A stretch of DNA of 64,000 bases, from contig VGVZ01000005.1 of assembly GCA_016873805.1 (NCBI GenBank), positions 106,689 to 170,688 on the forward strand, in the 5' to 3' direction. The notes beneath the pieces were generated by a model, which searched no databases, was not told where the DNA came from, and saw only the letters and a list, made by a program, of their open reading frames with translations. A program made the translations under genes and the position numbers. Source of the DNA: Ignavibacteria bacterium (GTDB lineage Bacteria; Bacteroidota; Ignavibacteria; UBA10030). The stretch's first letter is position 1; each line of letters begins with the position of its first letter. This document shows, piece after piece, positions 44,727 through 54,260 of the stretch.

Positions 44727-45827
44727 TTGAATCTGCTCAAGGCCCTGGAAGTTTCTTTCCGGAGAATGTTGATTCGCTTGCTCCGCGGATTCTCCAGGCG
44801 TTCCCGACCGCTTCCCACTGACTGGGATTTCGACTCCAGCAAGTTCCTCTTCGTCCGTCAAGACAGAATCGGTGATGTGCTCGTCTCAACCCCGCTGTTT
44901 CATGCCATCAAGAAGCGATATCCCAAGGCGGTGCTGGACGTTGTTCTGAGTCCGAACAATGTCATGGCAATCGGAAACGAGCAACTCGTTCGCACCCGAT
45001 GGGTCTATCGAAAAAATCCCATCGCTGCAATCGCGCTCATCCGCCGTCTCCGCCGGCAGAAGTATGACTTCGTGATTGACCTGATGGACAATCCCTCGGC
45101 CACATCCACGTTGCTGGTACTGACATCCGGCGGTTCCTGGACAATCGGACTTGAAAAATCGAATGCGTACGCGTATGATATCGTAGTCCCCCTCCTTTCC
45201 CGCACGGATGTTCACATCGTGGAACGCATTGCCGCGATCCTGACGGTTTTCGGGATAGAACCCATCCACGAGAGACTGCAGATTCGATACGAAACCACAA
45301 AGGAATCGGATCGTCGCGCTGAAGATCTTCTCCGCGAGTCTCGTGCATCAACACGCCAGGTTGTCGCCATAAATATTTCGGCAGGGAGTGAAACAAGATT
45401 CTGGGGGATTGAAAACTACAAGTCACTCCTCAAGAAGTTGAGGGAACGAATTCCCACCTGTTCCTTCCTCCTCCTTCACAAAGCAACCGATGGCACAAGG
45501 GCCAGAGAAATCGCGTCGGCCGTACCCAATGTTCTTGTTCCTCCGAAAACATCGTTCGATGAATTCGCGGCGCTGATCAAGCACAGCGACATCCTCATCA
45601 CTCCCGATACGGCGGCAGTTCATCTCGCCGCGGCATTTGATATTCCCTCAATCGTCCTTTATGTCCAATCCGATCCAACTCTCAGAATCTGGGAACCATA
45701 CGGGAGTCTCGCCGAGTGTCTCGTGACGCCGGTGGATGATCTCACAACCATATCGGTTGGGCAAGTCGTCGAGGCGTTTGAAAGACTACAACGGCGGATG
45801 GAATCACAGGACGCATCGCATGAGTAA
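44727..45827 (+). CDS. GT9 family glycosyltransferase (heptosyltransferase-like)
   Basis: 366 residues with a TTG start directly after the transporter stop and preceded by a strong GGGGAGAGGAG ribosome-binding site. An N-terminal basic helix (FRRMLIRLLRGFSRRSR) may anchor it to the membrane. GT9 features are FLFVRQDRIGDVLVSTPLFHAIKKRYP, VAINISAGSETRFWGIENYKSLL and ILITPDTAAVHLAAAFDIPSIVLYV. It probably transfers heptose or a related sugar to LPS core. It overlaps the next GT9 gene by 8 nt. Confidence 0.85.
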   Translation: MNLLKALEVSFRRMLIRLLRGFSRRSRPLPTDWDFDSSKFLFVRQDRIGDVLVSTPLFHAIKKRYPKAVLDVVLSPNNVMAIGNEQLVRTRWVYRKNPIAAIALIRRLRRQKYDFVIDLMDNPSATSTLLVLTSGGSWTIGLEKSNAYAYDIVVPLLSRTDVHIVERIAAILTVFGIEPIHERLQIRYETTKESDRRAEDLLRESRASTRQVVAINISAGSETRFWGIENYKSLLKKLRERIPTCSFLLLHKATDGTRAREIASAVPNVLVPPKTSFDEFAALIKHSDILITPDTAAVHLAAAFDIPSIVLYVQSDPTLRIWEPYGSLAECLVTPVDDLTTISVGQVVEAFERLQRRMESQDASHE

Positions 45828-46977
45828 GATCCTACGACGGTTGGAGCTGTTGTTCCGGCATGCAGTTGTGTATCCCGTGTTCCGTTTGCTCTTCCGAAAC
45901 GCCCAATCGGATCAGAGGATCGACATTCGTTCAATTCGCCGGTTGCTTATCTTGAGGTACGATAGAATCGGTGACATCATCGTCACGACTCCGATCTTTC
46001 GGAAGCTCAAAGCGGTGAACCCATCGTTGAATATCGGTGTTGTTGCCAGCCCGGCGAATGCATCGATTATCTCCCACGATCCGCACGTGGATGATGTCTT
46101 CATCCTCGATAAGAATTGGCTTCGTATGATTGGGGATCTCGGAAAGGCGAGAGGAGTGGGATATGAGGTAGTGTTGAACTTCATCTTCAACCGCACCACC
46201 TCGGGTGGCATCATCGCGAATTTCGTTGCCCCTGACGGTTTCAAGGTAGGGCAGGGGGCCGAGAAGTATCGGTTCTATTTCAACAGACTTCTGCAGCTCT
46301 CTCGCGGCTCCAAGCACATGGTGGAGGTGCTCGCGGACTACGTGGAACAGGTCTTCGGCCTTCCATTCACCGAGGATGAGCTTGCATTCCGAATCGAGGT
46401 TGATGACGCATCACAACGGCAGGTTGATACGTTCCTTTATCGGCACGGCCTCTCGCGACGTGGAGATACTGGAAAAAGGGGGGATGGATTTGTCGTGTTC
46501 AATCTTTCCGCAACCGATGAGGTGCGGCGTTTGTCGCACGAGCAGGTGACCGCAATTACATCACACCTGTCAATCACGCACGGTGTTCCCACTGTCTTGA
46601 TCTCAGCGCCGGCAGATAGTGACCTGCTGAGTGATGTCAAGAGCACGATGAATACCCTCCGGTGTCAGCGCTACCCCGAAGCGGGATCAGCGACGCTCCT
46701 GGAGATCGCGAGTCTTATTGGGGGAGCATTATGTGTCATCACCCCCGACACGTCGATCATTCACTTCGCGTCGGCAATGAAGACTCCGGTGATGGGTCTT
46801 TTCACGCCTCTGCAGGTCACGAATGAATGGCTGCCGTACAAGGTCGAATCCCGGATCGTCCTTGCAGACGAAGGAAATCCGGTTTCGAAGATCCCCGAGG
46901 AACGCATCCTTTCAGCGATCGACTCGTTTGTTGCCGTTTACTTTCCCATCACCTCCAAGCGATCTTCATCGGCATGA
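45820..46977 (+). CDS. GT9 family glycosyltransferase (heptosyltransferase-like)
   Basis: 385 residues, a second GT9 enzyme. It has the same plan as its neighbour: basic N-terminal helix, then RRLLILRYDRIGDIIVTTPIFRKLKAVNP, a central FNRTTSGGIIANFVAP, and CVITPDTSIIHFASAMKTPVMGLFTP for the donor site. The first 28 codons of the ORF-track version lie inside the upstream gene, so ATG at 45820 is used. It overlaps the ligase by 4 nt. Confidence 0.85.
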   Translation: MSKILRRLELLFRHAVVYPVFRLLFRNAQSDQRIDIRSIRRLLILRYDRIGDIIVTTPIFRKLKAVNPSLNIGVVASPANASIISHDPHVDDVFILDKNWLRMIGDLGKARGVGYEVVLNFIFNRTTSGGIIANFVAPDGFKVGQGAEKYRFYFNRLLQLSRGSKHMVEVLADYVEQVFGLPFTEDELAFRIEVDDASQRQVDTFLYRHGLSRRGDTGKRGDGFVVFNLSATDEVRRLSHEQVTAITSHLSITHGVPTVLISAPADSDLLSDVKSTMNTLRCQRYPEAGSATLLEIASLIGGALCVITPDTSIIHFASAMKTPVMGLFTPLQVTNEWLPYKVESRIVLADEGNPVSKIPEERILSAIDSFVAVYFPITSKRSSSA

Positions 46978-48170
46978 GCAATCATTTTACAACGCTTTCT
47001 CGATTCGGTATCTATCTCTTTGCCCTCGGTCTTCCGATCTCGCACGTCCCCGCGCAGTTTGGAATCGCTCTTGCCGTGATTGGATGGATGGGGAGGGGCA
47101 TGGCGAAAAGAGAGTGGCAATTCGAAGGAGATGCGATTCTGGCGCTTCTGGTATTCTACATGTTCTGGAACATGGTCTCGTCAGTGACATCACCTCGTCC
47201 GTTGCATAGTCTTTTCGCGCTGGCAGACAACGAATGGCCATTGCTCATCATGGTCATGATGTTCTGGACAATCCGGGACGTGAACGAGCTCAAGAGAATC
47301 GTACATCTCTTTTTGGCATCGTCGTCGGTGGCCGCGCTCTATGGTATCGTCCAAATGTTCCACGGATATGAATTCTGGCGCGGCGTTGAATTGACTCCGA
47401 TGCGAGAGTACTTTCGTTCGGTCGGTTTTCACGGTTTCTATCTGACGTTTGCGGGATTCATGATGTCGGTAGTGTTTCTCGCGGGGAGTCTGTGGTTCGA
47501 GAAGATGGAGCGGATTCGCTGGGGATACTTCGCCGTCGCACTCGTGGGTCTATTTGCGATCGTCGGCACATTTGCTCGGAGCATCTGGTTGTCATTCGGA
47601 GCGGTCATGCCGATTCTTGGTTTCGCCAAAGGGAAGAAAATCGGTTTGATGGTCGTCGGCGCTCTTGCGGCAATTCTCATTGTCGCATTTCTCGCGTTTC
47701 CTACTGCCTGGGAACGCGCCGGCTCGATCTTTGATCCTTCCCAAAATCAAGTTCGCCTCAATCTCTGGAAAACAGCTCTCAACATGTCGGGCGACCATTT
47801 GATAATTGGAATCGGGGAGGATAATTGGGATTACTATTTCGACAAGTACAAGGTTGAGGGATTCTACGACACGACGGTTCATCCACACAGCGACTATCTT
47901 ACAGTTTTGGTCAATGCGGGAATTCCCGGATTGACTGCGTTCGTGGGAATGTGGATTCTGGCGCTGATCGTCGGGGTCACGACATATCGGAAAACGGATG
48001 ATCCTTTTCTCCGCGCCATCTCCCTTGGGAGCACCATGACGATCTTTGGTTTTCTAATCGCCGGCATCTTTCAGAACTACTACGGAACGTTCATCAACTG
48101 CCTGGTCTGGTGGTTTGTAGTGGGACTCCTGTTGACGGCGCATCGGCTGGTGAAGGAGAAGCGACTGTAG
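46974..48170 (+). CDS. O-antigen ligase-like membrane protein (WaaL/Wzy_C)
   Basis: 398 residues, about eleven hydrophobic segments. The large periplasmic loop between late helices, with AWERAGSIFDPSQNQVRLNLWKTALNMSGDHLIIGIGEDNW and then VHPHSDYLTVLVNAGIPGL, is the Wzy_C/WaaL hallmark; VGTFARSIWLSFG carries the arginine conserved in this family. It would join O-polysaccharide to lipid A-core or polymerise units. The ATG overlaps the GT9 stop. It ends the plus-strand operon, followed by a palindromic cluster. Confidence 0.82.
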   Translation: MSNHFTTLSRFGIYLFALGLPISHVPAQFGIALAVIGWMGRGMAKREWQFEGDAILALLVFYMFWNMVSSVTSPRPLHSLFALADNEWPLLIMVMMFWTIRDVNELKRIVHLFLASSSVAALYGIVQMFHGYEFWRGVELTPMREYFRSVGFHGFYLTFAGFMMSVVFLAGSLWFEKMERIRWGYFAVALVGLFAIVGTFARSIWLSFGAVMPILGFAKGKKIGLMVVGALAAILIVAFLAFPTAWERAGSIFDPSQNQVRLNLWKTALNMSGDHLIIGIGEDNWDYYFDKYKVEGFYDTTVHPHSDYLTVLVNAGIPGLTAFVGMWILALIVGVTTYRKTDDPFLRAISLGSTMTIFGFLIAGIFQNYYGTFINCLVWWFVVGLLLTAHRLVKEKRL

Positions 48171-48180
48171 GGCGATCAGA

Positions 48181-48440
48181 GGGTCAGACAAGTCCCAAAG
48201 GGATGACTTCGTCAAATGTCTGACCCGCCATGAATTTTGGTTCGTAGAAGCGGGAGCAGTGCTCCGTCCCCGCTATCTCGTTCCGACGGTCTCCGTCGGA
48301 TCGCCCCTGGGCCTAGCAGGCCCGTCAAAGTCGTTTCCGCGGCGGGGATAGGCATTCTTGCCGTTCCACACAAAAAAGGGTCAGACAAAGTCCGAAAGGG
48401 ATGATTTCGTCAAATGTCTGACCCGCCATGAATTTTGGTT
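48181..48440. repeat. composite palindromic repeat cluster
   Basis: Two direct copies of a 62/63-bp element (48181-48242, 48378-48440), each starting GGGTCAGACA, containing a near-palindrome closed by TGTCTGACCC and ending CGCCATGAATTTTGGTT. Between them lie nested hairpins: GGAGC-agt-GCTCC, CCGACGG-tct-CCGTCGG, GGGCC-tagca-GGCCC, and an outer CCCCGC/GCGGGG. It fills the space between two convergent genes and may act as a two-way terminator. No ORF of interest. Confidence 0.8.
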
Positions 48441-48449
48441 TTCAACAAT

Positions 48450-49604
48450 CTACTTGGATCTCCTGAGCGGGCAGAGGATTTCTTCCAGTCTCGTCATCTG
48501 CGAGCGAAAATCAAAGTGTTTAGTAGCCCGCCTCCGCGCTTCGAACGCGATCCGAGAATAGAGGTCCGGATTGCGGAGTAGATCTACAATGTGACCAGCC
48601 ATTGCCTGAGCATCCCGGGGAGCACACAACAAACCGCTCTTTCCATGCTCAATAATCTCCGGCACCCCGCCTGCATTTGTTGCCACAACCGGCTTACCCA
48701 TCGCCATCGCCTCCACGAGGATATATCCGAACGTCTCAGAATGACTCGGCAGAACGAGGAGATCAATTGCGCTCAGCATTCGCGGGACTTCGTCTGTGTA
48801 CGGAAGGAATCGGACTTTCTTCTCGAGCTGAAGTTCCTCAACGAGCTTCTGCAGATGGGCGGTGAAGCCCTTCTCACTTTTCGTCTCTTCACCGACAATA
48901 ACAAAGTGCGCATTCGGTACTTGTTGAATCACCTCAGATGCTGCGCGAACGAAATCGTCCTGCCCCTTCTGCGGATCGAGTCGACCGATAACAGCCGCGA
49001 TCGGTACATCGTGAGGCAGGTTCATCCGCTCGCGCTCCCGTTTGGCATCGTATTGATCTGGATCGAAGCGCGTAAGATCCGATCCAATCGGAAAGGTCTG
49101 GACCCGTTCAGGATCCACGGTCGTATTTCGGATCACCGAGTCACGCATCCGGTCCGTCAGCGTCAGCCAGAGATCGATTCCGCCGTACGCCCAACGATGA
49201 AACGGATCTTTCTTCCCGACGTCAAACTGCATCTGCTGGAGAAAGAGGAGGGAAGGGGAAGAACGGAAGAGTGTCGCAAGTCGTACGGTACTCACATCTC
49301 GCGACTGCCCGATAAGCACCATCTGTGTGCGATCCCGATGGAATACGCCGCGCAATCTGTCCGCCGCGGCTACATCCAGATACTTGAGCCACGGCGAGAC
49401 TGCCAGCACAGGAAGGGATAACTCTGTGGCTCGCAACAGAAGGGGACAAGCGGCAGGGGCGATCAGACGGACAAAATGTCCGCGCCTCGTCAGCTCACGG
49501 GCAATCTCGACGAGCTTCATCTCGAGTCCGCCCCATGAACGAGAGAAGCAAACGACGGCAAGTCGCACCTGTGGAGTGATCGGATTGGCGCTAGATGAGT
49601 TCAT
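48450..49604 (-). CDS. GT4-type glycosyltransferase (GT-B fold)
   Basis: 384 residues. The N-terminal half starts RLAVVCFSRSWGGLEMKLVEIARELTRRGHFV; the C-terminal donor domain has IAAVIGRLDPQKGQDDFVRAA, DLLVLPSHSETFGYILVEAMAMGKPVVATNAGGVPEII and GKSGLLC, the GT4 EX7E region. Sugar and acceptor unknown. ATG at 49604 is chosen over the ORF-track start at 49646. It overlaps the preceding GT2 gene by 14 nt. It is the last gene of the minus-strand polysaccharide block. Confidence 0.85.
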   Translation of the reverse strand: MNSSSANPITPQVRLAVVCFSRSWGGLEMKLVEIARELTRRGHFVRLIAPAACPLLLRATELSLPVLAVSPWLKYLDVAAADRLRGVFHRDRTQMVLIGQSRDVSTVRLATLFRSSPSLLFLQQMQFDVGKKDPFHRWAYGGIDLWLTLTDRMRDSVIRNTTVDPERVQTFPIGSDLTRFDPDQYDAKRERERMNLPHDVPIAAVIGRLDPQKGQDDFVRAASEVIQQVPNAHFVIVGEETKSEKGFTAHLQKLVEELQLEKKVRFLPYTDEVPRMLSAIDLLVLPSHSETFGYILVEAMAMGKPVVATNAGGVPEIIEHGKSGLLCAPRDAQAMAGHIVDLLRNPDLYSRIAFEARRRATKHFDFRSQMTRLEEILCPLRRSK

Positions 49605-50454
49605 AATTCCTATACTCACCGATTCTCCAGTCGGTGATCTCCTCAATCCAATCGAGTATCCGATCCTTCACTCTGCCTTGTGCCTTTCGTTCGTCATATT
49701 CAAAGGACCAGTCCTGGGAAGCGACACGGTCGTGCATCAGGGCGGGATGCGTCCCCTCGAATTGCCTCAATCGCCCGCCTCGCGAATAGTCGTACGCCGG
49801 GGCGGCTCCAACGTTTTTTCGCACCCACTCGTCATCGTGCCACAAGCGGTTGAATGAAAGCTGCTTCAGTTGTTGCACGGCCGGCGGCTTCACCCAGCCG
49901 TAATGATAAATCGTTGCATCGATGGCCTTCACCTTCAGTTTCCGTCCGTGTCGCCGGAATCCCTGCGCATCTCCCCACGATTCGATACCGATACGGTTTC
50001 GAACAATCCTCACTTCGCGACGATACCATTGTCGTGAATGCCCCACGTACCGGTAGCTGCCGTAGAAATGCAGATACCGAAAAAGCAATCCCTCGACACG
50101 CGGATTATCTTGGTACTCTTCCATCGCCTTCGCAATCGTTGGGAGGTCATCTTCGTGGATAATCTCATCGCCCTGCAAATAGAATCCCCAATCACCCTTG
50201 ATATGTTGAAGCGCGACATTAGTCTGGTGTGCCAGAACTCTTCCTCCCTCACGCAAGCGTTCGTCCCAGGTCGTATCAATGATTCGGATCGTTGGAGAAT
50301 GAATCTCCTCGATTCTCGCGCGCGTGTCATCGGTGGAATCTCCAACGGCGATCACACATTCATCACAAAGGGGGAGAATGGAGGAGATCGATTCCACGAA
50401 AGGATAGTCGTACATCACTCCGTTCCGAACAAAGGAGAATCCGCTCACCATCAT
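49591..50454 (-). CDS. GT2-like glycosyltransferase
   Basis: 287 residues: FSFVRNGVMYDYPFVESISSILPLCDECVIAVGDSTDDTRARIEEI resembles the GT2 nucleotide-binding fold, and WGFYLQGDEIIHEDDLPTI takes the place of the acidic DxD region (here Q-G-D-E). The remaining half (RYVGHSRQWYRREVRIVRN, KAIDATIYHYGW) is like GT2 enzymes of surface glycan clusters. Specificity unknown. It has its own promoter. Confidence 0.75.
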   Translation of the reverse strand: MMVSGFSFVRNGVMYDYPFVESISSILPLCDECVIAVGDSTDDTRARIEEIHSPTIRIIDTTWDERLREGGRVLAHQTNVALQHIKGDWGFYLQGDEIIHEDDLPTIAKAMEEYQDNPRVEGLLFRYLHFYGSYRYVGHSRQWYRREVRIVRNRIGIESWGDAQGFRRHGRKLKVKAIDATIYHYGWVKPPAVQQLKQLSFNRLWHDDEWVRKNVGAAPAYDYSRGGRLRQFEGTHPALMHDRVASQDWSFEYDERKAQGRVKDRILDWIEEITDWRIGEYRNYELI

Positions 50455-50493
50455 CCATTGCCTTCATTGATCAGTGGAGACGTTCACCGTTGA

Positions 50494-50524
50494 CAAAGAT
50501 AGAAATAACGAAAACCAGTCACAA
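50494..50524 (-). promoter_or_regulatory. promoter of the GT2-GT4 pair
   Basis: Minus strand TTGTGA, 17 nt, TATCTTTG; leader about 33 nt to the ATG at 50454. Confidence 0.6.
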
Positions 50525-50577
50525 TGCAAGGGATGGAAGAACCGAAGTTCAATACGGCGATGCAATGCGGGCAACAT

Positions 50578-51810
50578 TTAGTTGAGTTCCTCGACAACCA
50601 CAAGAAGGCAATTGGCGATCGGTCGTTCGCCGGTGGGATCCGATGGGGAATTCATGATGATCCCATCGACGATCATCGTGGTCGATCCGCCGCCATCGAG
50701 GTTGAGGCCATTCCAAACGCCGACGGAGAGCATGGCATCTGCGAACTCCGAGAGTGTCATCCCGACGCTCGTCGACTGTCTGCCGTCCACAGTGATCATG
50801 TAGACCTTCGTACTATCTCTAGAGAACCCGACTCCGGTGCGTGGATGCCGTTGTGTCGAGAACCGGGCCGCGGCTCCCTCGAGCGTATCGCTCTGGGCGG
50901 CAAGATTCGTTCCATTGAGAACGATTCTGGGCCAGCCACCGACAAGAGTCCGGAGTGGTCCGACGTAGGGGTCTGTCCCGAGCCAGGCCCGAAGAGTATC
51001 CCCGGAATGAATCCCGGCTGCAAACGTATTGTGTCCGGAGATCTGCAACAACCAGTCTGTCGAGGTTGGCGTCGAAGATCTATCAGGAGGCCACGCATTC
51101 GTGACCACAAAGAAGAGAGTATCGAACGACTTGCGCACCGGCCGCATAAGAACTTGCAGACGCAATCCAAGCCCCGACTCAGGCAGAACTGTCTCGCTGA
51201 CATAGGCATTGCGCAACACGAGCGAACTTTCACGCGGCGAGATGTTGACGCCCGTGAGCGGAAACTCGGATCCATCATTGCGAAACATCTTTCCCGAAAA
51301 GTCGAATTGCTCAATCAACGGCCGCCGACTCGATGAGAAAGCAAACTGAGAGCGACCATTGCGAAACGAAGCATCAGAGAAACGGGAGCCCGTTACGCCC
51401 TTGACGTACGTCTCAGCGATGATCTGATTATTCAAGTTCTCTCCCGTCCTCAGGTCGAAAAAGTCGGCGTTGATGGCTGCCACGACCCGCCGTCGGGGCG
51501 CTTGGAGACGACGGACCATCGAGGAAAGTTGTTCCCGACTATGCAGTTGATCTTTGGCTCTGGCACTTTCGATTGAAACATCGGGATGGCGGAGATCGAC
51601 CTCAACAACGTTCAGTTTCCACGGACCGCGAGGATCATCGATCGTCCAGTGGCGTATGCCGGGATGGAGTGTTTGGAGGGATTGGCGGTCCTGGCTTGCA
51701 AGTTCACCAATCTGAAGATCGTTCCAGGGGGCTGCGACGGTGAAATTGAGAAGGAGGAGGATGCAGAAGCTGACGATCGTGAGCACGAAGGACTTTTTCG
51801 TAACATTCAT
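50578..51810 (-). CDS. exported phosphodiester glycosidase family protein (NAGPA domain)
   Basis: 410 residues. A membrane/signal segment (FVLTIVSFCILLLLNFTVA) is followed by a region with VAAINADFFDL. The C-terminal NAGPA domain then has RHPRTGVGFSRDSTKVYMITVDGRQ, GMTLSEFADAMLSVGVWNGLNLDGGGSTTMIVDG and MNSPSDPTGERPIANCLLVV. The domain removes phosphodiester-linked sugars in characterised members. Its place in a glycan cluster suggests trimming of a cell-surface polymer, but the substrate is unknown. Confidence 0.85.
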   Translation of the reverse strand: MNVTKKSFVLTIVSFCILLLLNFTVAAPWNDLQIGELASQDRQSLQTLHPGIRHWTIDDPRGPWKLNVVEVDLRHPDVSIESARAKDQLHSREQLSSMVRRLQAPRRRVVAAINADFFDLRTGENLNNQIIAETYVKGVTGSRFSDASFRNGRSQFAFSSSRRPLIEQFDFSGKMFRNDGSEFPLTGVNISPRESSLVLRNAYVSETVLPESGLGLRLQVLMRPVRKSFDTLFFVVTNAWPPDRSSTPTSTDWLLQISGHNTFAAGIHSGDTLRAWLGTDPYVGPLRTLVGGWPRIVLNGTNLAAQSDTLEGAAARFSTQRHPRTGVGFSRDSTKVYMITVDGRQSTSVGMTLSEFADAMLSVGVWNGLNLDGGGSTTMIVDGIIMNSPSDPTGERPIANCLLVVVEELN

Positions 51811-51863
51811 TCAGAATTCGGGAGACTGCGATCAGCAGCGAATTGATCCGGCAATCGGCGCCG

Positions 51864-52391
51864 CTACTTCGTCTTTTGACGTTCCGCGCGGAATGCATCG
51901 TACGATTTCGACTGATAGTGTCCTTCTCCGATGAAGGCAAGAACCGTCGAAAAATCGCCGGCCGGGATGAAGCCGGGAACGACCGTGATCGGCTTGCCGC
52001 CGCTCTCGAAGAACACCGTCGTTGGATATCCGCTTACACCCATGGCTCTGGCAAACTGCGCTTCGCTGAGTGTTCGTCCATCATACGTCACAAGAGAACT
52101 CGATTCGGCATTGAGCTTGACCGGAATGAAATGAGATTGAATGGCCTTGGCAACTGCCGGATCGGTGTACACTTCCTTTTCCATCTTCTTACACCACGTG
52201 CACCAGTCTGTGTAGACATCGACAAGGATGCGCTTACCCTGGCTCCGTGCGAGTTGAACGGCCGTATCAAAGGGTTTCCAGTCCACACTACTTGCCGATG
52301 CCGTGGAATCGCCGGCGCCCAACTGAATGAACACAAGAGCTGCCACCGCAATCACGAAGGCAATTGTCACCATGATACGTGTTGATCTCAT
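51864..52391 (-). CDS. exported thioredoxin-fold protein
   Basis: 175 residues: a signal anchor (IMVTIAFVIAVAALVFIQLG), then WKPFDTAVQLARSQGKRILVDVYTDWCTWCKKMEKEVYTDPAVAKAI with the active-site WCTWC, and GVSGYPTTVFFESGG with the cis-proline loop. It belongs to the DsbD-gamma/thioredoxin_7-like group that moves electrons in the periplasm. The stop lies 53 nt before the NAGPA start and the gene is probably cotranscribed with its neighbours. Confidence 0.85.
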   Translation of the reverse strand: MRSTRIMVTIAFVIAVAALVFIQLGAGDSTASASSVDWKPFDTAVQLARSQGKRILVDVYTDWCTWCKKMEKEVYTDPAVAKAIQSHFIPVKLNAESSSLVTYDGRTLSEAQFARAMGVSGYPTTVFFESGGKPITVVPGFIPAGDFSTVLAFIGEGHYQSKSYDAFRAERQKTK

Positions 52392-52433
52392 CTCGGCTCC
52401 ACTCCTCGTATTATCGACTCGTCACAATGATGA

Positions 52434-54260
52434 TCAAAGATGTAGTTTCTCGATTGGCCTCGTGTCACGGAGGGCCGCCCCCGTTCCCTTGCGATTTGCG
52501 ATGAGATTCACGAACGGCACAAAGACGAAGACGGCATATCGTCTGCTCTCAAACGCAAGTGCATAGTTCTCGGGCGCAATCCGCATAGGATCAATTACAG
52601 TATATCGAATGAATTTGTCCTTTTCAATGATGAGGACTGCATCACGCGATTCGTTCTGCATCTCCTGGGTCAGCCAGATCCGGAACTGCAGAGAATCCTC
52701 CGGCGGAACAATCCGTCGGATAGTCCACTCGCTGTCCCATCCGATATCCGCACCGTTGAAGTAGTACGTCAGCTGGGGATTCCTCTCATATCCCGCCACA
52801 ATGAGATTCGCCGCCCTGATTTCGCTCAAGTAGGAGACCAGTGCATGGGCACCGTCGACATGTCGAAACCGATCAATCCACACGATGTGCAAAACCATAA
52901 CAAGGAAGGCCGGTGCGAGGAGTACCGGAACAAGGTACCGGCAAATTCGCTGGACCTCAATCCGTCGAATCCACACAACGAAAAGCAATCCCCCGATGAG
53001 AATTGCCAGAAGAAATGTCACAAGCGGGGGTGTGATGTGATGAAGTCCGATGTCGAATGAAACCAGACTTGCAAGGGCTTCTCGGACTGCATCCCGCCAC
53101 TCTTGCCTGAGAGCCCAGAAGACACACAGAAGAGTGATCCCAATCGCTGTGATCAAAACCTCTCGACGATTTCCGGGCTCCGTGAGACGAACCAGCTCGC
53201 GGCCGGCAAGGAGGCTGAAGGGAACCAGAGTCGGCAAAAGATAGACTGCCAGCTTCGAACGCACGGCGGAAAAGACAACGAAGAAGACGAGAAACAAGAT
53301 CGAGATGAAGGTCCAGCTCGAGTTCCGCTCCCGTATGGCCCGAAACAGCCCCAGCGCTCCCCATGCAACTGCGAGGGGCAGAACGAGGATTAATTGATTC
53401 ACGTAATAGAGCGGACCCAGTGCCTTCACGTTTCCCTCAAAACCGACAGCAATGCGTGTCCAGAGATCCGATCCGGCCACAAAAAAGAGGGGATCACCGC
53501 CACCGTGCTTGATTGTCATGTACACATACCAGGGGGCGGCAAGAAGAAGTCCGAGCAGCGTGATCTTTGCGAGGGCGGCGTAGTACTTGCGTCTGTCAGT
53601 GACTCCTCCGAAGACAATCCAAATAAGAAACGCCAACCCAACGCCGAACCCGACAAAGGAACGGGAAAGAAGTGCCAGACCGAGCGCGAGTCCGGCAGAA
53701 ATCCATTGCACACCGGCTTTGTGGAGTGCTAATTCCTTGGCGATAAGGAGCATCGTGAGGGCAACAAAGAATGTCATGGTGACATCAAGCTGACCCTGCC
53801 GCGAGTAGAAAGTGACGAGAGGAGAGAGTCCGAAAAGCATCGCACCGATGAAACCCGTTTTTGGTTTGTCCAATGCTCTCCCCGTTTCATAGAGAACGAA
53901 GAGGGTGGCGGTGCCGGCTGCGGCCGAAAAGAATCTCCCGGCGAATTCATTGAACCCAAAGAGAGCTTGTGCGATTCCTGTGAGCCAAATATAAAGAGGC
54001 GGATGAAAAGAAGAATAGAGACCATCAATCGAAACGGAGGTTTGGTCGATCCATTCGCCAAATCTGAGCATTCCCATGGAGCGGACCGCATAGACCGCCT
54101 CATCCCACGCCTGCATATCGTCGAAGCCGAGGTTGACGAACCGCAATGCCCCGACCATTCCGAGGATGATGAGATACCAATACTGCGTGGGAATGGAAGT
54201 ATAGAGGTCAGACAGCCGCGAGAGTAATGATCTCATAGAGCCAGACGGAAATACATCCAC
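52434..54260 (-). CDS. GT39/ArnT-like membrane glycosyltransferase
   Basis: 608 residues with about eleven membrane helices. GALRFVNLGFDDMQAWDEAVYAVRSMGML contains the acidic pair in the first periplasmic loop, DGLYSSFHPPLYIWLTGIAQALFG follows, and FYSRQGQLDVTMTFFVAL is the second-loop motif of dolichyl/undecaprenyl-phosphate-sugar dependent transferases. It would use a polyprenyl-phosphate sugar on the periplasmic side. The start overlaps the end of the next GT39 gene; a later ATG (MRSLLSRL) is possible. Confidence 0.82.
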   Translation of the reverse strand: MDVFPSGSMRSLLSRLSDLYTSIPTQYWYLIILGMVGALRFVNLGFDDMQAWDEAVYAVRSMGMLRFGEWIDQTSVSIDGLYSSFHPPLYIWLTGIAQALFGFNEFAGRFFSAAAGTATLFVLYETGRALDKPKTGFIGAMLFGLSPLVTFYSRQGQLDVTMTFFVALTMLLIAKELALHKAGVQWISAGLALGLALLSRSFVGFGVGLAFLIWIVFGGVTDRRKYYAALAKITLLGLLLAAPWYVYMTIKHGGGDPLFFVAGSDLWTRIAVGFEGNVKALGPLYYVNQLILVLPLAVAWGALGLFRAIRERNSSWTFISILFLVFFVVFSAVRSKLAVYLLPTLVPFSLLAGRELVRLTEPGNRREVLITAIGITLLCVFWALRQEWRDAVREALASLVSFDIGLHHITPPLVTFLLAILIGGLLFVVWIRRIEVQRICRYLVPVLLAPAFLVMVLHIVWIDRFRHVDGAHALVSYLSEIRAANLIVAGYERNPQLTYYFNGADIGWDSEWTIRRIVPPEDSLQFRIWLTQEMQNESRDAVLIIEKDKFIRYTVIDPMRIAPENYALAFESRRYAVFVFVPFVNLIANRKGTGAALRDTRPIEKLHL

